Of a stretch of 64,000 nucleotides of DNA, positions 23,368 through 35,522 are shown one piece after another. The stretch comes from Sarcomyxa edulis. Its lineage: Eukaryota; Basidiomycota; Agaricomycetes; Agaricales; Mycenaceae. The position numbers were made by a program, and so were the translations under genes. Under the pieces are notes generated by a model. That model saw only the letters and a list, made by a program, of their open reading frames with translations, searched no databases and was not told the DNA's origin. The DNA is taken from positions 1,054,001 through 1,118,000 of the forward strand of contig QUOL01000001.1 in NCBI GenBank assembly GCA_009761415.1, in the 5' to 3' direction. Position 1 is the stretch's first letter. Each line of letters starts with the position of its first letter.

Positions 23368-24665
23368 TCAGATAATTTGGAGATAGTTCGATGGTGCAAC
23401 TGTGTGTTACGGAACAGTAAGCGCTCAAAAAATCCCGAAGATGCTTCAAAGAATACGCACTTCCGACAGACCCGTCTGATTTTTTGGCTTGCCACCATTT
23501 TCCTGCCTTGTCCACAATGTCAAGGACTTCCCCTTTGGTGAAGGATATTTCATTTGGATCGTCAGGGGATGCAACGTCTATGAGGGAGCATTAGATAATG
23601 CTGGCATGGGGACGGGCGCAGAACTCACAGGCATAAAGTGCTTTTGCTTTATACAAATATGTCTCTGATTGGGGCGCAGAATTTGCGTCTGCACCGCCCG
23701 GACTACCCGCACCACCTGGAGGCGAGTTCCCAGACCCAACACCAGCCATTAGTGGTGAAGTAGGTCCATTGTTGTCGTTGTGTATAGATCCTGCACCACC
23801 AGGTGAATGTATACTTGCTGGACCACCAAGACTTCGGTTTTCTGCTCCTGGACCTCCCATGCTTCCTCCACCAAAGCTATTTTGACTTCGAATTCCTGGA
23901 GCACTGCCCATACCACCGCCGATACCACCACTTCCTAACGCTCCGCTCCCTATTGCTGAGCCCATTTTCGTGTCGTAAGGTACATCGTTTGAGCCAATTC
24001 CGCCTCCCGAGGAGTAATTGGTCGCGTATCCGTTATTAGAGGTCATATTCATGTTATGAACAGAGCTCTGTGTGCGTGTCCGGCGGCGGCGTGATGGAGG
24101 TGTTAGGCCTCCTGTGCCCCCCATGTTGAAGATATGCAGTAGCAACGAGTCTTCCTCGGAAGTAAAGTAGAGAACCCAGACGATATCGATCATAGCGAGG
24201 ATAAGCCAACCAGCGGCCATGGCGTCGAGAGAAGTTCGGTCCTGGAAGATACCTTGGTTCACGCCGATGACCGCGAAGACGATAGCAATGGAACCAAAAA
24301 CAGATATTTGAAACCGGTGCATCGCTATCGAGTCACTAGCGAGAGTGTATACGACGCCGAGGATAAGTCCAAGTTGCAGGAATATGGCGAACCATAGTAC
24401 GCCGACCTGGTCGTTGCCGACTAGATTTTTGGGGTCAGACGATAGTCATGAAGGCCGGTTGAGTCAGAACTCACAACTTGCAGTCGCCACTGCCTGAGAA
24501 ATGAAGGCTAATAGCCATGCAATCTAAAAATCGGATGAGAAACACGAAAAAAGAGGAACAAGAGAGTTAGAGACATACGACTGATACAATTGTAGTGAAA
24601 AGGAAAACGTAATGGGTGACTATTGGGGTGAAGTCAAGACCCTCACTGTTACCTCGTGGAGGCAT
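23368..24665 (-). CDS. SHO1: High-osmolarity sensor Sho1
   Basis: Plasma-membrane adaptor of the HOG MAPK branch. The start at 24665 gives MPPRGNSEGLDFTPIVTHYV. Four membrane spans follow, including ISVFGSIAIVFAVIGVNQGIF, AAGWLILAMIDIVWVLYFTSEE and two split by introns near 24420-24590. The cytoplasmic linker is Gly/Ser-rich with many GSG and GGxG runs, longer than in yeast. The C-terminal SH3 domain (the Pbs2-binding domain in yeast) starts YLYKAKALYAYVASPDDPNE and continues ISFTKGEVLDIVDKAGKWW. The last exon supplies SVGIAPSNYLQII and TGA at 23370-23368; without splicing, the raw frame runs into noise. Confidence 0.95.
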
Positions 24666-25015
24666 GATATGAAGAAGTAGGGAGAGGAAAGGGTCTGGAG
24701 GTTATGCAGACGTCGACTGCGGTATGCTGTGAGTCCGAGCAGGAGAGGGTCGAAAGGTCACTTTGAACGTCGACCCCGTGTTGGGACTCGCGACTCCCAC
24801 GATCGGACCAGAAGTTTGAAAATGGACTTGACCTGAAATGGGCCAAAATATTATCATGTCTATACTCAGAGGTGGCGACCGAGTAGACCAGACTATGGAT
24901 ACCGCACGCAGTTCATGAGATACAATTTTGTAATAGCTACACTATTCTTGTTCCAATCCTACACAAGGGGGCTACGACTTCTCGCTGTCTTTCTCAGCTA
25001 CATCACTATTCGCGT
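24666..25015. promoter_or_regulatory. Sho1 upstream region and 3' flank of the dehydrogenase gene
   Basis: 350 bases holding the Sho1 promoter. A GC-rich block at about 24700-24800 may belong to the leader. No ORF of interest is seen. Confidence 0.4.
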
Positions 25016-26639
25016 TTAAAAGTATTTCGTGTTGGCGTCTTCCCGTACAAGACTCGAGTGCTGAGAAACGCGTCATCATCAGTATATATTTACAGACAGA
25101 AGAGCCGTGCAAGTCTCTCACCTTGGCACTGTCGAATGGATCCAACCCGGCAGCAGTCCTGGTCCCGGCGATGATGCCACTCCAGTCAAGTACATCGAAC
25201 ACGCCGTTTCCGTTGATGTTCTGCTTTCCTTCGCGGATGGCCTGGGAATGGAGGGCGCGCGCAGTAACCAGATGTTGTTGCTGCGACAAATAATCGTGTT
25301 ATTATTTTCTGGAGAAGATTGGAAAAGCTTGGAATACGTACTGCCACGTCGATGACAGGCATAGGAGAGTTATGATGGGCTGTTAGACGACGAATATAGC
25401 TGGCGTCCTTGATACCGCCTTCTAGCGAGAACCCGTGCGTTCCATCAAATCGGTCGTTGGCCATTTTTTCACCATACGCGACTATTCTAGTGGATGAAGG
25501 TCACTTCAGTATGAATACGACGATGCAGTCAGTATAGATAGATACAGACATTGGAGCAGGAAGGAGTTCTGAATATGATGAAGTATGAGGAACTAGTACA
25601 TAGACTAGACGATGACAAGAATGACGTACCTTTGACAAGGTTGAGTACGTTGTCCGCACCTATCCCTGATTTATCGGCGAGCGTGAAGCTTTCGGCCAAG
25701 ATCTCGAGAGAACCCAGAATGATCGAATTTCCAATGAGTTTGAACGTCGAGGCTATCATGAAAGACAAATTAGAGTGTGGATACAAAAACAGATCAGGAT
25801 TCCAACATACCTTTTTCGAGATTGCCGCCTAGATCGATGACTTTGCGACCAACAGCGGGAACAAGAAGATATGCGGCTTCCTTCTTGGAGCGATATTCAC
25901 CGCTCATTACTATTAAAAGTTTGGACTCAGCAGCAACTGTCGGATTACCGAAGACTGGAGAGGTGATAAGATGGCAATGGATATTAGATGAGATCAGCCC
26001 GTCTAGTTCGCCTGAATATATTTTAGGGGAAAAGAGATATTGTCAGAATTTCGAAATAGGAGAATTCAATACCGGAATGCCTACCAGCTAGCGAGGGATA
26101 TATCTGGAGAGAAAAGTAGAATAAGAATGCGAGAGACCAACAAAAAGGGGTCAACGTACTGTGCTGGTTTCGACGAATATCTTATTCTTGGTAGCAGGTC
26201 GGTCCTACAATCGTATATATTCAGCATGACATACCTTGACAAGTTTGAGAACAATCACCTTCAATGCGTCTGCGAACTGGACGTAAATCGCCCGAACAAC
26301 TTTGTCGTTTGCGAGGTTAGTGATGATGATATCGCATTCTGCAGCTATTTGACCAGGGTTCTCTGCAATCTTGATGTTATGGGGACCAAGCTGGTTTGCA
26401 AGCTCTTCTGCCTTGGACCTTGTGCGATTCCAGATGAGAATAGGAGGAGACCCTGGTGGGTGAGACTCGCGATGAGTTGCGAGATTGCGAGCCATGATAC
26501 TGCCCATGTTTCCGAGACCGACGAAGCCAATCTGAGGACCGGTACTCCCTGGTTTTGGGCTAGAGGGTCTTGAGAAAGGAACTGGACTTCTGTCCTTGTC
26601 AGCGTTCTTTGTCTTTTGAAGTAAACCAGACATGGACAT
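25016..26639 (-). CDS. 3-hydroxyisobutyrate-dehydrogenase-like NAD(P)-dependent oxidoreductase
   Basis: Member of the beta-hydroxyacid dehydrogenase family (with 3-HIBADH, 6PGDH and GLYR1). The start at 26639 gives MSMSGLLQKTKNADK. The Rossmann site is GFVGLGNMGSIMARNLA. WNRTRSKAEEL, then CDIIITNLANDKVV, are typical of the NAD-binding half. After an intron-rich middle (SPVFGNP-like substrate motif near 25950) the catalytic-lysine segment reads STFKLIGNSIILGSLEIL. The C-terminal helical domain has KDASYIRRLTAHHNSPMPVIDVA and NGVFDVLDWSGIIAGT. A last intron leads to HSSLVREDANTKYF and TAA at 25018-25016. The substrate cannot be told from sequence. It shares a promoter with the NAK kinase. Confidence 0.85.
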
Positions 26640-26771
26640 GATGGTAGATGGTGAGATGGTGAAAAGGAGAAAGAGGGTGATCGCGTGCAGAGGTCTTTGC
26701 CAAATATCTGAAAATGGACACACCGAATATCATGCCAAGGCCAAATCCGTCCAGCTGCTACGCCAACCGCC
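26640..26771. promoter_or_regulatory. Compact bidirectional promoter
   Basis: Only 132 bases separate the start codons of the dehydrogenase-like gene (minus) and the NAK kinase gene (plus), so they likely share promoter elements. Confidence 0.5.
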
Positions 26772-29700
26772 ATGGCGAGCCAGCAAGCTTACCATGCCTA
26801 CACTCAGAACAAAGGAACTCTCGTACCAGGCCAAACTATATCCGTTAATAAATACAACGTACAAGTCGAACGTTATCTCTCACAAGGTAGACCGAGATCT
26901 ACTTCTCAAATGCTGTATATTCATACTACACTCAACAGGTGGTTTTGCCCATGTATACCTCGTCAGAACCGCGACTCCCGTATACAACACGACTCAGCAT
27001 GTCCTTAAACGTATTGCTGTTGCTAATGATGCCATGCTCGTTGAAGTGAAGAAAGAGGTTGACATCATGGTATGTCTTTCAACCAATACTCAGTCGTGTT
27101 TATTCACAATTCATTGCAGAGACTCCTCAAAGGGCACCCTAATATCGTGCATCTCATCGATGCAGCTTGGCACAGGATGCCAAATGGCATGTATGAGGTG
27201 TTCATCCTCATGGAATTCTGCGCTGGCGGCGGAATAATCGACATGATGAACCGTCGTCTACGCGAACGACTCACCGAAGCAGAGATCCTCCAAATCTTCG
27301 TTGATGTCTGTGAAGGTGTAGCCTACATGCACAACCTGCGCCCTCCACTTCTGCACCGCGATCTCAAGGTCGAGAATATCCTCCAGGCTAGTCCCACTAC
27401 ATTCAAATTATGTGACTTTGGCTCGGCAACGACCGTATCTCCAAGACCTCCATCCTCGACCCAAGAGATCAGAGCACTGGAAGCTGACTTGAATCGACAT
27501 ACTACGCTGCAGTACAGAGCTCCAGAGATGGTAGATCCGTATCTGAGAAGGCCTGTTGACGAAAAGAGTGATGTGTGGGCACTTGGCGTGCTGTTATACA
27601 AGCTCTGTTATTATACCACCCCATTTGAGGAACATGGACCGTTGGCCATATTGAATGTGCAATATCGCATCCCCCCATACCCCTCATACTCTCCCCAGAT
27701 GAATGCTTTGATAGGTGAGACCATCTCTTCCGCGCTTCATTGTCCCTCGATTTAATCTATCTAAAATATAGCCTCTATGCTTCGCGAACACGGAACCCAG
27801 CGTCCCTCCGTCTTCGAACTACTCACGTCTGTCCATCGCCTCCGCGGGACGAAATCTCAGTTCCATTATAATATACCTGTGCCCCAACCACTCTCACCTA
27901 GTCATCAGCAACATCATCTCAAACCATATTCGTCCCCTTCATCTGCACCATCTTACCGTCCATCATCATCGCCATCGAAGAGCCCCAACGCAGGCGTTCA
28001 GGCTCGAGAGAAAGTCCTCGAGGCCATCGCGCCGATGCGGAGAGGCAGGCCTAATATTCCAGAGTCTCAGGACTATAAGCACGAGCGCTCCAGAAGCAGA
28101 CCTCGCAGTCCACAGAAGGCAAAACCGCAGTCGCAACCAGTTGCGAAGCACAAAACGAAAGACTGGTTGGATGGGGATGCCGATGGATTCGATGCAGCAG
28201 AGGAAAAGGCATGGAAGGATATCAGTCGTACTGCTGGGGTCGGTGATGGAGATGCATGGGATCTGAGTAGTGGTCGGAACGGTAAGGAGAACGAGAAAGC
28301 AAAACCTGCACGAGGCTTTGGCGATGACTTTGCAGAGAAACTCTGGGACACGTTTGATCCAAATGCTCAGCGTTCTAGCAACAGCCCTGGTTCCAGCACT
28401 ACCAAAGTTACTATCACGCCGATTCGGCCTCGTCCTCCAGCGTTCACCGGAACAGATATCCACTCGAGTCCGGTACTAGGATCCACGCCATCATATAGCC
28501 CTAGGGGTAAGGATGACAAGGATAAAGATGCATTTGCTGGTTTAGGATTTGGAACGCCTGCTGCGCCACCTACATTAGCAGAGGCTAGGAAGTTGCGGAC
28601 TGGGTTGGCGACCGCTCCTAGCCCAGTGTCCATGAACCTCGGATCGAATGGTCATGGGTACAAGTCCGGGTCTGGCGCGTCGCCACGACCTACACCATCG
28701 CCAAGGCCTCCATACCTTCCACCATCACAATCATCTGCATCTGCAGGGCCTCCTAGCTCGACTGGTACACCCACACCATCTTGGAAACTACCTCTTCCCC
28801 AACCTCCGCAGCAACAATTAACGTCTGGATCGCGACCACCCAGTTCAGCTCAATTGGACGCCGCAGAATCACGGTTCCCTTCTCTCGAGGAACTGGATGC
28901 TACCTTTGTTGGTCATGGTCATGGCCATGGGCGTAGTGCTACTTCGTCGGAGACTTACTCCAAAAGACAGACTCTCACATCGACTCAACCGCCTCAACTT
29001 TCGGACCGTCCGCCACAATTACCTGCCAGGAATAACAACAACAACAATATTGGTAGTGGTAGTGGAAGTTCGACAACCGGTGGAAACTCACTTCGTCCTG
29101 CTGTGAATACCTACCAGCAGAATGGGACACGCTCGCAACAGGTCACGGGAGTCGCAATGCGTGAGACTGACTCCAGAAGGGGCGGTGATGATAGTTCGCG
29201 TGGCGAGCGCGAGAGAGAAAAGGCTGCTCCTGAGATGCCAAGACGGAAGGAGATGAGTACAGAATCGTCACGACCACCGCTCGTCAGGAAACATCGAAGC
29301 TCGGTTTCTGTCAAACATAGCCCTCGTCCTAGCTTGGAAGATAATCAGTCGTACTCTTATCCGAAAGTTGACAGTGGCTTAGCAACCCCGCGACGGCGTT
29401 CACCGCACGATTGGTTGACGGGAGACGACGATTTCCAGAATAACGAGAACACTCCTACACAAGCGCCTCCCACCACCAGCACCAGCACCACCTTGGTCTC
29501 AACTTCAGAAGTATCGACACCCGTGCTACGCGCATCTCCCAGCAAGCGTGCATCCTACATAGAACAAAGTAATATCCCCATACAAACAGCTAGCGTCGCA
29601 CAACGCGATGTTGCTCCTCCTTCTCCCCAGCCACCACCATCGCCCTCCCCCACATCCACATCTACAACGTCCTCGTATTTGACGCGAGCTGCTCGCGTGT

Positions 29701-31076
29701 TCCCCCCTGTACAGTTTGATACAAGTACCACTACCGTGACATCAAATTCAAATGCTGAGGCCTTGACGGATAATTGGAGTCCTGTGGCCAGCACTCCGAG
29801 CACTAATATTGTAGGAAAGCAGAAAGAGATGGATTCTTCATCAAGCGCAGATGAAGGACCAGAAGATGCTAGCGCGTATGTCCCTCGTGCTCCTCTGAAA
29901 GCTGAAAAGCCGAAGAGGAAAGGACGGCAGAGTTCTGTGCATGATCTGGTTGACCTGTGGGGTGGAGCTGGGAAGGAGAAGGAGAAGGAACGCAGTTCTG
30001 GCGGCACTTTCGAGAACCTCATCGATGTTGAGAACCATAAGCCTAACGCACACTTGCCTCCGATATCGACTACTCCGAATCAGCTGTCGTATGCACCTCC
30101 ATCATCATCATCATTACTATCTCCCAAACCCGTCGACCGCAGTACAGGCAATATTTCACCGAAGAGACCATCGCATTACGAGCCTAGCAGCCGTAAACAG
30201 CCATCTCCCATACGAGGAAGCCCAGCGTCTTCACCCGGTGGCCGATCACGACCTCAATCCATGTTCTTGTTCCCCTCTTCCAAATCTGCGAACGACGGTG
30301 TACCATCTGGACGAGGAGGATTATCACCACCTACCGAGGAGAGACCGAAGAATATCCGCAGGACTTCCATATCAGACATGGTACAGCGGTATGAAGCCAT
30401 CGGTGGTAAAACGTCTACGTCTGGATCTGGCGCGCCTCCTCCTAATATCTTGCCGAAACCCGTCGCATTGAAAGTCGCCACGCAGAATACGGAGAATGGG
30501 AGATACCCACTCAAGGTGAACTCGCCGATCACTTCGCGTGGAAACATAAACGGAGGAGGGCGTATGCTCCCTATTGCTGACGAAGTACCGGATACGAATA
30601 CCACTAATCTCTTTGGCTCTGAGGGTGCTCCAAATCGGAGATCGCCTACCAGCGGTGGTTTCCCCGCTCGCTTGTCTCCTAACCTCCCTCGAAATTCTCC
30701 TCTACCGAACCGTACTTCTCCCTCTCGGACGTCAAGACAAGAGAGTGGACGACCGACAGAAGCTGACAGAGGCCCTACTTCTAGTTCCAGCTCTTCATTG
30801 GATCTCCCACCGTCAAACTACGGATATTCTGCCCGAAAAACAACCATCAGCGATGATTCTTCATCTCGATCCTTCGGTGATGTCAATGGCCAGGGCGCAC
30901 CATCACCAGAACGGCCTTATCAAGGCGTTGGTAAACTCATCGATCAGTGGCAGCGAAAGACGGCAGAGTCTGAACCCCCACCGCGTTTGAGAACGGGGAG
31001 TGGGTTCGGGGCGAAGAGAGAGAGAGCTGGATTGATGAGTACAAGTGGTGGAGGAGGGGGAGCAATGAACAAATAA
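26772..31076 (+). CDS. Ark1/Prk1/AAK1 (NAK-family) serine/threonine kinase
   Basis: Kinase of the family that controls endocytosis and actin patches by phosphorylating coat adaptors. Exons 26772-26886, 26939-27069, 27120-27714, 27772-31076 give 1381 residues. The kinase domain occupies about residues 25-320: YLSQGGFAHVYLV (glycine loop), VLKRIAV (Lys), FCAGGGIIDMMNRR, LLHRDLKVENIL, LCDFGSAT, TLQYRAPEMVD, KSDVWALGVLLYKLCYYTTPFEE. The NAK-typical HPNIVHLIDA is present. The remaining 1050 residues are low-complexity Ser/Pro/Thr-rich, probably disordered, with many PxxP and SPxx motifs and short histidine-glycine (GHGHGHG) and asparagine runs. This exon is over 3.3 kb, the longest in the window. 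Confidence 0.93.
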
Positions 31077-31347
31077 TTTGGCGCTTGTACGTCTAAGTAT
31101 TAGTTTTGGTTTTTGGATACATCTTTCACAACATAGCAGCATCTATATATCTCTGGCATTTTCTCGTCTCGTTAAACGAACTAATAATTTATGCTCATTT
31201 TGTGGATTCTTTCGAAGAATGAATAAAAATGAACGACTAGGATGCGATAATAAATATACAGATGTACGGTTTTTGGAGAGGGCGGTCTGGGTTTGGGTAT
31301 CAGAATACGGTATACAAAGCTATAAGTAAGAGGAGGGGTGGTGATTT

Positions 31348-32454
31348 TCAGGAGCTGGAGGAATCAGAGTCACCCTCATCATCGTCATCTCCAATTCGGA
31401 AAGAACGCGTTTGAGCACTCTGCCTGGCTATGGACGGACGTTCGGGTTCCCTGCTCAACAGGGCCCGAGCAACGTCTCTCCCTTTCCCCGACTCCCAAGC
31501 AGAGTGCTCTTCCGAGTATTTACTGATATGGTAGTTACCCCTCACGCGCTCGGTTTCGCCGGCCAGGCCCAGTTCTAGTGCAACGGCGTCTGCACGGGCG
31601 AGGTTGGATTGGGTGGGGTGAATGAATATCTCGTCTGGTTTTGATTTTGAGCGGGGTCGGGTGGTAGGTAGGGAAGCTAGGGGATATGGATCCTCGGAGG
31701 CTCGGAGGAGAGGTTGGGAGATGTAGGGACTGAAACGGGCAGATCTCGTGAGCTGGATCCGAAGAGGGAAAAGGTGACGAAAGTGGACTTACTCCCGGTC
31801 ATTTTCGGATTGGCTGGGACTGTGGAGTTCCCTGAAGAATTGCGCCACGGCTAGTGTTGTTGCCTAGAGAAGGAAGAAATTAGGGGAAGAAAGATGATCA
31901 ACGGGGGTTGTACGGACGGCAACGAGAATCAATCTTCGGGTGGTTGGTCAGAGATAGTCATAATAATCCTGTTATAATACGCCCACCCAATATGAAAAGA
32001 CATGGCTATTAACATGTACGCTCTATGCATCGATGTTAGGACATTGCCTCCTGACAGCTGAACTAGAGATCACTTACAGACGAAGTAGAGTGGCCATCCA
32101 ATACAGGAGAGATCGCCAGAGTGCTCTCTTCCACCTCGAGCGCTTCAAAGAGTGTGGGCACCAGTGTTTGTCGTATACATAAGACAACAACCTGCGCAGT
32201 ATTCATGTCAGGTTTAGCGGTGGACTGAGAGGACCCTATTGCACCTTTCGGAGAGACATATGGATATTGTCAAAAGAGCAGCGAGCAAAAATTTTGGAAA
32301 CGAGCTGAGAACGAGTGAAGAGAAGAGAATGGATTCGTCCAAGAAGGCCCAGTGAAGGCCTCCGTCGGAGTAAACTTCAGGTTCTGTATCAAATGCACCG
32401 TAAGTAAATCTCTCTAGAAGGAAAGCAGAGGATATACCGACTTTCGAGGTCCAT
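31348..32454 (-). CDS. Ctr-family copper transporter-like protein
   Basis: Assembled from seven exons by eye: start at 32454 (MDLE), then KPEVYSDGGLHWAFLDESI, and TM1 ILFSSLVLSSFPKFLLAALL with TISICLSER. A basic loop leads to TM2, YWMATLLRLAYMLIAMSFHI, which carries the Ctr MxxxM pattern (MLIAM). TM3 is LILVAATTLAVAQFF. The tail is long and polar (LLRASEDPYPLASLP, TRPRSKSKPDEI) and ends in an acidic-serine run; TGA is at 31350-31348. Ctr proteins are trimeric high-affinity Cu(I) channels. Unlike many, the N-terminus lacks a Met-rich ectodomain and TM3 lacks a clear GxxxG, so it could be a vacuolar or divergent member. Donors of the first (GTCGGT) and fifth (GTCCGT) introns are weak. Confidence 0.68.
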
Positions 32455-32739
32455 TGTGAATTGTGGTATTATAGCATAAGCGTACTAGGTGGTACTATAG
32501 TTATGCTGCTGCGGTAGCACCGTAACTTGAGAGTTGAAACGCAAGAATGGCTCCGAGGAGAATTTGACTTTTTGTTCTATTTTTGTGCGTCCAATTAGCC
32601 GCCGGCCATGTGGAAACTGTCACATCACATGATGTCACACTGCATCGGCATTTCCTTTTGACGAGATAACGGCCATGGGGAGATAGCAGGATGCTGAGAT
32701 AACGACTTTGGTAGAAATATTCCGTCGTTGGTCCGTCGG
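32455..32739. promoter_or_regulatory. Bidirectional region Ctr-like / agmatinase-like
   Basis: 285 bases between divergent starts. No clear TATA box. A short palindromic block CACATCACATGATGTCACA lies near 32622-32640. Confidence 0.35.
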
Positions 32740-34467
32740 ATGGTCTACTGCTTCTCCATGCATTCCCCTCTCATTCTCGTGGCCCTTCTCCAGGCAGCTC
32801 TCCTAGGCGCAAAAGCTCACGAGCAAAACCCTCTCTCTACCGAGGACCCATTGGCCAATGTCCAAAAGACTTGGCTTGAGAAGTACGGGAAACAAATCGA
32901 CCAGCCCTTCTCTGGACCTCTTGCTTTTTCGCACCTGACCTACACACGCTGTCTCGAAGAGGAAGATGCCGAGTTTGACATTGCCATCCTCGGCATGCCC
33001 TTTGACACCGGTGTGTCCTATAGACCTGGCGCACGGTTTGGGCCGTACGCGATCAGGTCCGGGAGTAGGAGACAGAGGGACTCGAGAGGGTATACGATGT
33101 CTTGGGGAGTTAACCCTTACGAACAGGGTCGAAAAATACTGGACTGTGGAGATGTAGGCATTTCAGCAGCTACACTTCCTATTAAATCTATAAGCTCAAC
33201 ACGCGTTTGCTAAAGGTCCCTGTCAGCCCTTTCGACAACGGCCTTGCCGTCGACCAGATGGAGGTGGCGTATGCTACTCTGTTAGACCGAAACACGAGCC
33301 ACCAGACCTCTGGCGGTGGAATTTCTGCTCTGCAGGCTTTGGCCAAGGATGGACGTGAACACCCTCGCATCGTAAGGTAGAACTCTCCACACGCTTCGCT
33401 CAATGATTTACCCGTTGACCTCGATCACTAATAGTCTAGGAGGAGACCACACTATCGTGCTCCCCATCCTACGTTCTTTACACAAAATATACGGACCTAT
33501 CAGCGTCATCCACTTTGATGCTCATCTTGTATGTTCTGTCTCTTCCGTCTTCTGTCTTCTGTCTTCCGTCTTCCATCGCCATGACTGAATACACGATTTG
33601 ATGTGTGTGTAGGATACATGGGCGATCTACCCTGGTCAAACCACTCAGCAATCTCGTATCACACACGGCACATTCTTCTACATCGCACAAGAAGAAGGAT
33701 TGATCTCAAACAACAGTATTCACGCGGGGATTCGATGCAAACTAGAGGTTGTCTTCATCCATCTATCACGGTCAAACTTAGCCTTGTACTCATCCTTTTC
33801 TTTTTCCAGGGCCCATCCGATCTCGAAAACGATCAAGCAGTCGGGTTCCAGCTAATCAGCTCAGACGACATCGATGACCTAGGAATTCCAGAAATTATCC
33901 GCAGAATTAGAGCCAGAATCGGAGACTCGCCTGTGTATCTCAGGTATGTGTCGGATTTATGCCACCTCTTCTCAGCTGACGCCCCGTCTTCTCTCAAAGC
34001 TTGGATATTGACGTGATCGGTTCGTCGCTATCATCTTGACTGCACTATACGATAGCTCATATTACTCGAAATCCTCTAGACCCGGGCTTAGCACCTGCCA
34101 GTAAGTTTCCCTTTTCACCTACGACAACAAGTTCCTAATCCTTTGACAGCTGGAACACCAGAAGCTGGTGGCTGGACCACCCGTGAACTTAAACGTATCA
34201 TCCGTGGACTCGCTGGCTTAAACTTTGTGTAAGCATTTCCCTAAAGCTTTCCTTTCCTTTGCGTTCTCGTTCTACTACCATACTGATCACTGCGCAACAC
34301 ATAGCGGTGCCGACGTAGTAGAAGTCTCACCTGCCTACGACAACGCCGAAATCACAGGTATCGCTGCCGCCGATTTGATCCACGACTTTCTGTCGATGTT
34401 CCTCTCCGAGAAGCCGCCCAAGTCTGCGTCTGCGGCGTACCGTATTCCGCCTCATCAAGAACTATGA
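32740..34467 (+). CDS. Secreted agmatinase/arginase-family ureohydrolase
   Basis: Binuclear-manganese ureohydrolase that cleaves a guanidino group to urea. An N-terminal signal peptide is visible ([18 protein letters not shown]), so it enters the secretory path; Met at 32758 is an equally good start. Spliced metal-site motifs are complete: [36 protein letters not shown] and [32 protein letters not shown] is the agmatinase-type entry. [13 protein letters not shown] appears after removing the intron 33156-about 33216. The gene has at least seven exons with small introns near 33380, 33530, 33750, 33945, 34020, 34100 and 34230. Arginases are usually cytosolic and lack this peptide, so agmatinase or guanidinobutyrase is more likely. 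Confidence 0.88.
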
Positions 34468-34562
34468 ATCAAGATAAAAAAAAGCAGGGGGGCTCAAAAG
34501 CACGAATCTGAATGTATACTGGCTATCTAGTATCTAGTGTAAAGTAGATCAGTGCAATGGCG

Positions 34563-35265
34563 TTATGCCGATTTGGATAGTTGATCGAGGAAAGCGTTCG
34601 AAAGTTCCGTACACTGCTCGAAGACCTTTTCGAATCCATTCTGTTCAATTTCAAATACATCCACGATCAGACGATGACTAGACAACAACAACACATATCG
34701 AATGAACGTACAAGTCCACCATAATAAGGATCAGGAATGGGCATCCCATCCATATAGGATCCCCACAGCCGTACGTCTGCAGTGGCGTTCTGCGGCTTGA
34801 TGCGTAGGAGATTACCAAGATTGGATTTATCCGCGGCTAGGATGTGCGTGAACTTTGTGAAATCGGATGGTGAGACCTGGCGCCCTTGGTGGTTGATGGG
34901 GACGTGGTGCTATGGGGTAGATGAGTACGAACAGCATAACCTAACCGCCTGACGAGGGTGTTTGGTGTGTACTTACCTTCTTACATGTAGCCACGCATCT
35001 GGGGCGAAGATATTCAGATTAGATTACATGTCCAATCGTGGGGGAACGACACAACACTAATAACTAGACAAACGACCCACCTATCATCAGGATCATCGCC
35101 AACATGATACGCAGCGGTCCCAGCGCTATCGACCTCGATATCGAGCCCACGTTTGGCTGCAATGTCTTGTAGGACCGCTTGACCCATCGGTGAGCGGCAT
35201 ATGTTTCCTAGACAGACGATGAGGACTTTGACTTTGGGTTGTGATGAGGAGGCCGAGGAAGACAT
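34563..35265 (-). CDS. Low-molecular-weight protein tyrosine phosphatase
   Basis: Cytosolic acid phosphatase removing phosphate from phosphotyrosine. The start at 35265 gives MSSSASSSQPKVKVLIVCL. The P-loop CLGNICRSPMG is intact (CX5R-S), then AVLQDIAAKRGLDIEVDSAGT and YHVGDDPDDR. After an intron come CVATCKKH, INHQGRQVS and ILAADKSNL. The catalytic Asp loop is IPDPYYGG. It ends LSNAFLDQLSKSA at 34563. An in-frame upstream Met at 35412 would add about 49 residues, but the ATG at 35265 is normal for the family. The 5' half of this gene is one end of the tandem duplication; a dead copy lies at 38088-38252. Confidence 0.92.
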
Positions 35266-35522
35266 ATTGCGGATTCTTTCTGGGGGATCTAGATTTGGAG
35301 AGTTCTGGAGATCTGGCTGTAGTGAGAAAGATCTTGGAAAGATCTGATTCTTGCCAAGACCAACTCGGACGTCCGGCGGTGCTTGGTTTTGTGTAAAATG
35401 AAGGGCTATCACTTCAACACGTGGCGTGGCTTGGGCGTGGCTTTTCCTCGAGACTCATGAACGAGATACAGTCATAATAGTGATCATATTGTCAAGGCAC
35501 CGGAGAGATGCACTCAAGTTGT

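Noticed and set aside
22923..23515. Overlapping minus ORFs as separate genes after Sho1
   Set aside because: They are 3' flank and intron read-through of Sho1; splicing gives the SH3 ending at 23368.
1528..24665. MAPKKK, NoxA and Sho1 as a functional signalling cluster
   Set aside because: They are interspersed with unrelated housekeeping genes in mixed orientation; proximity alone is weak evidence.
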